Of a DNA stretch of 45,296 nucleotides, positions 41,001-45,296 are shown one piece after another. A model generated the notes under the pieces. That model had not been told where the DNA came from. It was given only the letters and a program-made list of their open reading frames with translations, and did not search any database. Location: NCBI GenBank assembly GCA_017625755.1, contig JAGAKG010000054.1:1-45296 (forward strand). Reading direction: 5' to 3'. This stretch comes from Clostridia bacterium. GTDB taxonomy: Bacteria; Bacillota; Clostridia; Oscillospirales; CAG-272. The position numbers and the translations under genes are program-made. Each line of letters opens with the position of its first letter. Positions within the stretch are counted from its first letter, which is position 1.

Positions 41001-42161
41001 ATGAAAAATATACTTTGCTTGAATAAGATCGCGGCTGTCGGAACCGACAAGCTGGATAAGACTGTATACAATGTAGGTACAGATGTGGCTGATCCCGACG
41101 CTATTATGGTTCGTTCGGCAGCAATGCACGATATGACCTTCGCTCCCGAAATGCTTGCTATCGCAAGAGCGGGCGCGGGCGTAAACAATATTCCCGTTGA
41201 CCGTTGCTCAAAGGAGGGTATCGTCGTATTCAACACCCCCGGAGCTAACGCAAACGGCGTTAAGGAGCTTGCTATATGCGCTCTTATGCTCGCTTCCCGT
41301 AATGTTGTCGGCGGAATCAAGTGGGTCGACACTCTTGTTGGAACAGAGGGCGTTGCCAAGGCTGTTGAGGCTGGCAAGTCCAAGTTCGCAGGTGTTGAGG
41401 TTATGGGCAAGAAGTTCGGCGTTATAGGTCTTGGCGCTATCGGCGGTATGGTTGCAAACTCCGCGGTTCACCTCGGTATGAGCGTTCTCGGATGCGACCC
41501 TTACCTCAGCGTTGACGCGGCTTGGAACATCAACCACCGCGTAAATAAGGTAGCTTCCTTTGAGGAGATTTTCAAAGAGGCAGACTACATATCCCTCCAT
41601 GTTCCCGCAACACCCTCTACCAAGAATATGATAAACGCAGAGACCATCGCTACGATGAAGGACGGCGTGAGAATAATCAATCTCTCCCGCGCAGACCTCG
41701 TCAATGCGGCTGATATGAAGGCGGCTCTCGCTTCGGGTAAGGTAGCGGCTTATGTTACCGACTTCCCGACAGACGAGATGGTAGGCGTTGAGGGTGCGGT
41801 TATCATTCCTCACCTCGGAGCTTCCACGGCAGAGTCTGAGGACAACTGCGCGGTTATGGCGGCAGTTGAGCTTGATGAATATCTTCGTTACGGTAATATC
41901 AAGAACAGCGTTAACTTCCCGAACCTCTCGATGCCTCTCAGCGCAGACAAGAGAGTTTGCGTGCTTCACGCAAATGTTCCCACGATTCTTTCGCAGATCA
42001 CGGGCGCGCTCTCCGAGACAGGCGTTAACATTGAGAATATGACTAACAAGTCTAAGGGCGATAACGCATATACCGTTGTCGATGTTACGGGCGATGTTTC
42101 GGCAGAAACCGTTGCAAAACTCAGCGCGGTTGAAGGAATCGTAAGAGTAAGAGTTATCTAA
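41001..42161 (+). CDS. serA: D-3-phosphoglycerate dehydrogenase
   Basis: 386 residues, the short form with one C-terminal ACT domain (about 315-386, KRVCVLHANVPTILSQITGAL). The substrate domain carries ARAGAGVNNIPVD and VFNTPGANANGVKELA, and the NAD-binding domain GLGAIGGMVANSAVHLGM with INLSRADLVN; the catalytic histidine is in IPHLGASTAESE. It oxidises 3-phosphoglycerate, the committed step of serine synthesis. The ACT domain suggests serine feedback. Compared with most SerA, the N-terminus is short (starts directly at KNILCLNKIA). Confidence 0.96.
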   Translation: MKNILCLNKIAAVGTDKLDKTVYNVGTDVADPDAIMVRSAAMHDMTFAPEMLAIARAGAGVNNIPVDRCSKEGIVVFNTPGANANGVKELAICALMLASRNVVGGIKWVDTLVGTEGVAKAVEAGKSKFAGVEVMGKKFGVIGLGAIGGMVANSAVHLGMSVLGCDPYLSVDAAWNINHRVNKVASFEEIFKEADYISLHVPATPSTKNMINAETIATMKDGVRIINLSRADLVNAADMKAALASGKVAAYVTDFPTDEMVGVEGAVIIPHLGASTAESEDNCAVMAAVELDEYLRYGNIKNSVNFPNLSMPLSADKRVCVLHANVPTILSQITGALSETGVNIENMTNKSKGDNAYTVVDVTGDVSAETVAKLSAVEGIVRVRVI

Positions 42162-42168
42162 AAAATTC

Positions 42169-42199
42169 AGGCTGTCTCAATTTGGGACAGCCTATTTTA
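42169..42199 (+). terminator. Terminator of serC-serA
   Basis: AGGCTGTCTC and GGGACAGCCT form a 10-bp stem (one G-U) around AATTT, followed by ATTTTAA. Confidence 0.8.
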
Positions 42200-42211
42200 A
42201 TGCGGGGGATT

Positions 42212-43024
42212 ATGCAGATATTCAGAGCAGAGAACCGAGTGGAATTTATACGCTCGGAGAATATAACTTCAATTCACGCCTTTTCCACGCGTGTGGGCGG
42301 GGTGAGTGAGTTGCCTCATACCTCGTCTCTCAATCTTGCCTTCGGCAGAGGAGACGAAAGAGATACGGTACTGGAAAATCTTTCTCTCTTTGCGGCGGCG
42401 GTGGGATTTGATGCGGAGAGGCTCGTGAGCGTACATCAGATACATTCGGCAGATGTGAGACTCGTTGACGGTAGCCACGCAGGGCAGGGATATATTATAA
42501 ATGAAGCTTTTGAATGCGACGGATATGTCACTAATACCTCGGGAGTTGCCGTGGGTGTCAAGACGGCGGACTGCGTACCGATACTTATGGAAGGATATGA
42601 CCGAAGCGGCGCCGTTTGTTGCGTCGGCGCGGCTCACGCGGGGTGGCGCGGTACCGTATCGGGCATAGCGGTGAAGTGTCTTGAACAAATGAGGTCGCTT
42701 GGCACGGAGCGCGTTCGGGTTGCCATAGGCCCCGCAATATGCGGCAAATGCTTTGAGGTCAGGTCGGATTTTTATGATGCTGTAAGCGAAATTCTCGGCG
42801 AGGAGCTGACCGCAAAATATCTGCTGCCCGACGGTAAAATGACGGGCGTGTGGCATACCGACCTTCGCCGTATGAATAAGGATTTTCTTGTGTCGGCGGG
42901 CGTTGCCGAGTGCGATATTGATATTTCGGAGGACTGCACCTGCTGTCTCCCCGAGAGATATTTCTCGCACCGCTTTAGCGGCGGCAAACGCGGAACACAG
43001 CTCTCGGTTATAGTTATGCCGTAA
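42212..43024 (+). CDS. pgeF: Peptidoglycan editing factor / multicopper-type purine nucleosidase family
   Basis: 270 residues from ATG 42212, which has GGGGG five bases upstream; ATGs at 42182 and 42200 lack a site. The PF02578 metal ligands are all present: His75 (VHQIHS), Cys121 (KTADCVPI) and His142 (GAAHAGWRGT). CTCCLPERYFSHR near the C-terminus is the family end motif. Members act as PgeF, which removes misincorporated L-Ser from peptidoglycan precursors, or as purine nucleoside phosphorylase/adenosine deaminase-like enzymes (LACC1 type). Older names include laccase or polyphenol oxidase. Confidence 0.9.
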   Translation: MQIFRAENRVEFIRSENITSIHAFSTRVGGVSELPHTSSLNLAFGRGDERDTVLENLSLFAAAVGFDAERLVSVHQIHSADVRLVDGSHAGQGYIINEAFECDGYVTNTSGVAVGVKTADCVPILMEGYDRSGAVCCVGAAHAGWRGTVSGIAVKCLEQMRSLGTERVRVAIGPAICGKCFEVRSDFYDAVSEILGEELTAKYLLPDGKMTGVWHTDLRRMNKDFLVSAGVAECDIDISEDCTCCLPERYFSHRFSGGKRGTQLSVIVMP

Positions 43025-43031
43025 AATACGC

Positions 43032-43067
43032 AAAAGGAACCGCTCTACACCGAAACGGTTCCTTTTT
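43032..43067 (+). terminator. Terminator of pgeF
   Basis: AAAAGGAACCG and CGGTTCCTTTT form an 11-bp stem with a 13-base loop, then TTGGTT. The A+T-rich 43068-43159 that follows shows nothing recognisable. Confidence 0.88.
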
Positions 43068-43159
43068 GGTTTGATTTCTTGTAGCATTGGTAGTGGTCGG
43101 CGCTCTCGACGAACCGTTTTCCTCTTTGAATATTCGTCGGGATTAAGCGAAAAATTTCG

Positions 43160-43867
43160 TTACTCCCACGAAAGCTGATATTTGTCTATATCCTCGGGGT
43201 CAAACCATTTTTCGTCAACATATTTCAAACCACCGTATTCCTCGTCGTATGCGTAGACCGAATAGCAGTAATAATCGTTTTCGGCGTAATAGAGAATTGC
43301 CCGCTCCTCGAGCGCGGTAAATTCTCCGTTAAGAAAAGCGTATTTCGTTATACTGTGCTTCCTTATATATACCTCGGGCGAATTCGTGTTCTTTTCAACC
43401 AAGATTTCCTTGGAGGTCTGCTCGGTAAAGAGATACTCGCCGTCTATTAACAGATTTGGCAGGTCTTTCATACCCTCGTTATACCCAAGCTTTCCGTTCT
43501 CTCCTGTAAGGTATACTGTGTAATGTATATCGTTGTCGTCGTCAAAGGCGCAGGGGAGAATAACATCCTCGTCTCCGTCACCGTCAGCGTCCTCAAGGAT
43601 AGCGGAATATTCCAATTCGTCCTTGGAGAAAAGCTCGGACGACGCATCAAAGGGAAGCGAGCCCGCCTTTTTGGAATCTTTCTTTATAATAACCTTTCTC
43701 ACCGTGTTCGCCGAACCTTTGAACTTGAAAGAGTATCCGTCCTGCTCAAATGAGTGGTAGGTGATGATATTGAAATGAATATCGAATGCCTTTATTATAA
43801 TAAATGAAAGCAAAATGACCGCAATGGCGGCGGTAAGCGCGATAATTATCCGTCTATTTTTAACCAT
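43160..43867 (-). CDS. Membrane-anchored acidic protein with a calcium-binding-like loop
   Basis: 235 residues. One N-terminal membrane helix (about 8-27) with a positively charged start (MVKNRR) places the rest outside the cell. Residues 93-101, DADGDGDED, look like an FG-GAP/EF-hand-type calcium loop followed by a hydrophobic strand VILP. The whole outer part is rich in Asp, Glu and Tyr (AENDYYCYSVYAYDEEYGG). The family is not recognised. CGAGG precedes the ATG. Confidence 0.7.
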   Translation of the reverse strand: MVKNRRIIIALTAAIAVILLSFIIIKAFDIHFNIITYHSFEQDGYSFKFKGSANTVRKVIIKKDSKKAGSLPFDASSELFSKDELEYSAILEDADGDGDEDVILPCAFDDDNDIHYTVYLTGENGKLGYNEGMKDLPNLLIDGEYLFTEQTSKEILVEKNTNSPEVYIRKHSITKYAFLNGEFTALEERAILYYAENDYYCYSVYAYDEEYGGLKYVDEKWFDPEDIDKYQLSWE

Positions 43868-43958
43868 AAAAAACCTCGTATAATGTGTTTGTATATATTT
43901 TATAATAAAAGTGATAAAAAGTAAAGGAAAATCGACAAAAATTTTTTTAAAATAGTTA

Positions 43959-43987
43959 TTGACAAATGGATTTTAATGTGGTATAAT
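43959..43987 (+). promoter_or_regulatory. Promoter of the tRNA-Thr/tRNA-Tyr operon
   Basis: TTGACA (43959-43964), 17 bases, TATAAT (43982-43987): both boxes perfect, typical of stable-RNA genes. Confidence 0.92.
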
Positions 43988-44017
43988 CTATATCGTTCCG
44001 TGACTGAACGGAGATTT

Positions 44018-44092
44018 GCTGGTGTGGCTCAATGGCAGAGCAGCTGATTTGTAATCAGCAGGTTGTTGGTTCGACTCCGATCACCAGCTCCA
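44018..44092 (+). tRNA. tRNA-Thr (anticodon TGT), CCA encoded
   Basis: 75 bases. Acceptor GCTGGTG/CACCAGC, discriminator T, encoded CCA. Anticodon arm GCTGA-TTTGTAA-TCAGC gives anticodon TGT. Followed by a GGCTACG-CCGA-CGTAGCC-type hairpin (44094-44112) between the two tRNAs. Confidence 0.96.
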
Positions 44093-44120
44093 AGGCTACG
44101 CCGAGCGTAGCCTGATATTT

Positions 44121-44205
44121 GGGGGATTTCCCGAGCGGCCAAAGGGGGCAGACTGTAAATCTGTTGTCACTGACTTCGGTGGTCCGAATCCACCATCCCC
44201 CACCA
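44121..44205 (+). tRNA. tRNA-Tyr (anticodon GTA), CCA encoded
   Basis: 85 bases with the long variable arm of bacterial tRNA-Tyr. Acceptor GGGGGAT/ATCCCCC, discriminator A, encoded CCA (44203-44205). Anticodon arm CAGA-CTGTAAA-TCTG gives GTA. Confidence 0.96.
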
Positions 44206-44240
44206 AAAAATCCGAAAGCGAAAGCTTTCGGATTTTTTTA
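44206..44240 (+). terminator. Terminator of the tRNA operon
   Basis: AAAAATCCGAAAGC and GCTTTCGGATTTTT form a 14-bp stem with loop GAAA. A second hairpin, CCAAGCC-GCA-GGCTTGG (44242-44258), follows. Confidence 0.93.
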
Positions 44241-44285
44241 TCCAAGCCGCAGGCTTGGCATATCATTACGGTGGGGAAATTGTCT

Positions 44286-44918
44286 TTATAATTTAGAATA
44301 GCCAAAACTATTAACTAGTGCGTCTATCTTCTCACCTTTCTTGCAAAGAGGGCAGTCATGCGAGGGATAGCTTGCGTAATTTTTGAGGTCCTTCGGGTCA
44401 AATATGGATTTTACATCATATCCGGCGCAGGTGTCGGTAGTGGCAAAAAGAGAACAAATGCCCGCAACATATCCGCCATAGTATTTTATCGCTTCAACAG
44501 CCGCCTGAGCCGTGTATCCCGTGGTCACCGATGCCGCAAGAACAAGAACATGCTTGCCCGAAATCGCGGTGGCTATGTTGTCTCTGAAAATTATCTGGCT
44601 TCCCGAGGTATGCTCGGGGGTGACGACATAAATGGTCTGGTGCGCGTTCATATTCATAAAGTGACCGTTGGTCAGCTCGTTCGCAAGACAGGTTCCTATG
44701 ACCTCGGTTCCGTCAAGACACAAGATTGTGTCGACAACGGTTGTGGTATTATAATAGGAAACAAGCTCTTTCGCAACTGCGTTTGCTTCCGAAAGACGCG
44801 TTTTCTGAGTCGTTACATCAATAAAATAATTGATATGGCTGTGGCTGGTCGCAAAGTGTCCCTCGGATACTCGCAGGAAAAGATTTCTGTGCTTTGTTTT
44901 GATTTTATAAGATTGCAT
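44286..44918 (-). CDS. Phosphoribosyltransferase homologue with altered PRPP motif
   Basis: 210 residues of the type I phosphoribosyltransferase fold, close to a clostridial family usually annotated as orotate phosphoribosyltransferase. The PRPP-loop region is VLVLAASVTTGYT (124-136): the TTG turn is kept but the two acidic residues normally before it (VDD or EDV) are Ala-Ala-Ser. GHFATSHSHINYFIDVT (20-36) and LCLDGTEVIGTCLA are family marks. The C-terminus has CPLCKKGEKIDALVNSFGY with a Cys pair (189, 192) that may bind metal. The substrate is uncertain. It has its own promoter and GGGG before the ATG. Confidence 0.78.
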   Translation of the reverse strand: MQSYKIKTKHRNLFLRVSEGHFATSHSHINYFIDVTTQKTRLSEANAVAKELVSYYNTTTVVDTILCLDGTEVIGTCLANELTNGHFMNMNAHQTIYVVTPEHTSGSQIIFRDNIATAISGKHVLVLAASVTTGYTAQAAVEAIKYYGGYVAGICSLFATTDTCAGYDVKSIFDPKDLKNYASYPSHDCPLCKKGEKIDALVNSFGYSKL

Positions 44919-44938
44919 AATAAAACCCCTTTTCTTTT

Positions 44939-44967
44939 AGTATATCATAAGCTTGCTTCTCTGTCAA
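44939..44967 (-). promoter_or_regulatory. Promoter of the phosphoribosyltransferase-like gene
   Basis: On the minus strand TTGACA (44967-44962), 17 bases, TATACT (44944-44939). Confidence 0.82.
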
Positions 44968-45100
44968 TGATTTGCAGATTTATTTGGCAAATTGAACAAT
45001 AAAATTTTGGTCAAAAAAGCTAAAGAAAAGGGCGTAAAACTCAAAAATGCTGAAAAAGAATCCAAAAAAGAAAAAAAGTAAAAAAACTTGCAAAAAAGTG

Positions 45101-45129
45101 TTGACAAAGGAAAAGTGATGTGATATAAT
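45101..45129 (+). promoter_or_regulatory. Strong promoter, probably of an rRNA operon
   Basis: TTGACA (45101-45106), 17 bases, TATAAT (45124-45129). The 80 bases upstream are almost pure A with short C/G interruptions, as in an UP element. The direction points out of the window to the right. Confidence 0.85.
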
Positions 45130-45296
45130 AGTCAAGCTATCCGCCGGAGCGGGTGGCACGGTCATTGAAAATTGAACAACAAGAGAGAAGTACAAAGCAT
45201 TGCAAGTGCGAAATACTGATCTCGTCAATCGAGTTATATATACTCAACAAAAGTAAGAAAGCTAAGATAGAAAAGCTCGAATACAAAAGATAGTAG
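45130..45296 (+). other. Probable pre-16S rRNA leader
   Basis: After the strong promoter the sequence runs 170 bases to the edge without a coding frame or ribosome site. GTCATTGAAAATTGAACAAC resembles the TTGAAAAnTGAACA element found in Firmicutes rRNA leaders and spacers. 16S would begin just outside the window; this is inference. Confidence 0.65.

Noticed and set aside
1..45296. CRISPR array, prophage or conjugative element
   Set aside because: No regularly spaced repeats, no cas, phage structural, integrase or conjugation genes were seen anywhere in the window.

Overview
The window looks like a chromosomal stretch from a low-to-mid GC Firmicute of class Clostridia, probably an uncultured gut Oscillospirales-type bacterium. 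The evidence is the strong AGGAGG ribosome binding sites, the TTGACA-17-TATAAT promoters, a TrpR/YerC-type histidine regulator, a Firmicutes-type L10 leader, a QueT gene behind a class I preQ1 riboswitch, clostridial secreted-protein modules and many short REP-like repeats. This placement is inferred from gene families. No 16S sequence lies inside the window, although a probable rRNA promoter and leader sit at its right edge.

Layout. (1) 1-3629: a large secreted repeat protein followed by a 47-residue peptide. (2) 3630-4060: a non-coding patch of palindromic repeats. (3) 4090-7394: a minus-strand operon of a Crp/Fnr regulator and a NitT/TauT-type ABC importer, with a perfect 26-bp palindrome at its promoter. 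(4) 7530-10655: sugar nucleotidyltransferase, galE and galM. (5) 10661-11197: a REP-associated tyrosine transposase broken by one stop codon and carrying two GTAG-type REP hairpins inside its frame. (6) 11310-16203: riboswitch-controlled queT, an Xre/zinc-ribbon membrane protein, rplJ-rplL with L10 leader and attenuator, a WYL-type regulator, a membrane protein and a small conserved protein. (7) 16288-24995: a complete histidine operon, hisR-Z-G-D-C-B-H-A-F-IE-J, tightly packed with several overlapping starts and stops. (8) 25006-29710: a GHL10 glycosidase-like lipoprotein/secreted protein between two strongly structured non-coding elements, then a minus-strand lacZ. (9) 29903-33194: AraC regulator, PHP phosphoesterase, long-form hpf and a flavodoxin. 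(10) 33276-35933: tRNA-Lys, a duplicated scrap of the tRNA 3' end in a 68-bp direct repeat, and a 729-residue tandem-TIR/Sel1/TPR protein. (11) 36012-43867: GT87-like membrane protein, trpS, an A/B-barrel protein, a ThyX-like protein, serC-serA, pgeF and a membrane-anchored acidic protein. (12) 43959-45296: tRNA-Thr and tRNA-Tyr, a phosphoribosyltransferase homologue, and the promoter and leader of what is probably an rRNA operon.

How the genes fit together. The his operon encodes every step from PRPP and ATP to histidine and starts with its probable repressor. serC-serA make the 3-phosphoglycerate branch of serine synthesis. lacZ, galM, galE and the nucleotidyltransferase form a partial galactose route; galK and galT are absent from the window. 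The Crp-type regulator probably controls its own promoter and the ABC importer, whose substrate is unknown.

The most interesting unexplained items are the tandem-TIR protein next to the rearranged tRNA-Lys 3' end, the three-way-junction RNA-like element at 26417-26482, the 76-nt hairpin overlapping the GHL10 start, the REP/RAYT relationship, and the perfect palindrome controlling the ABC operon.
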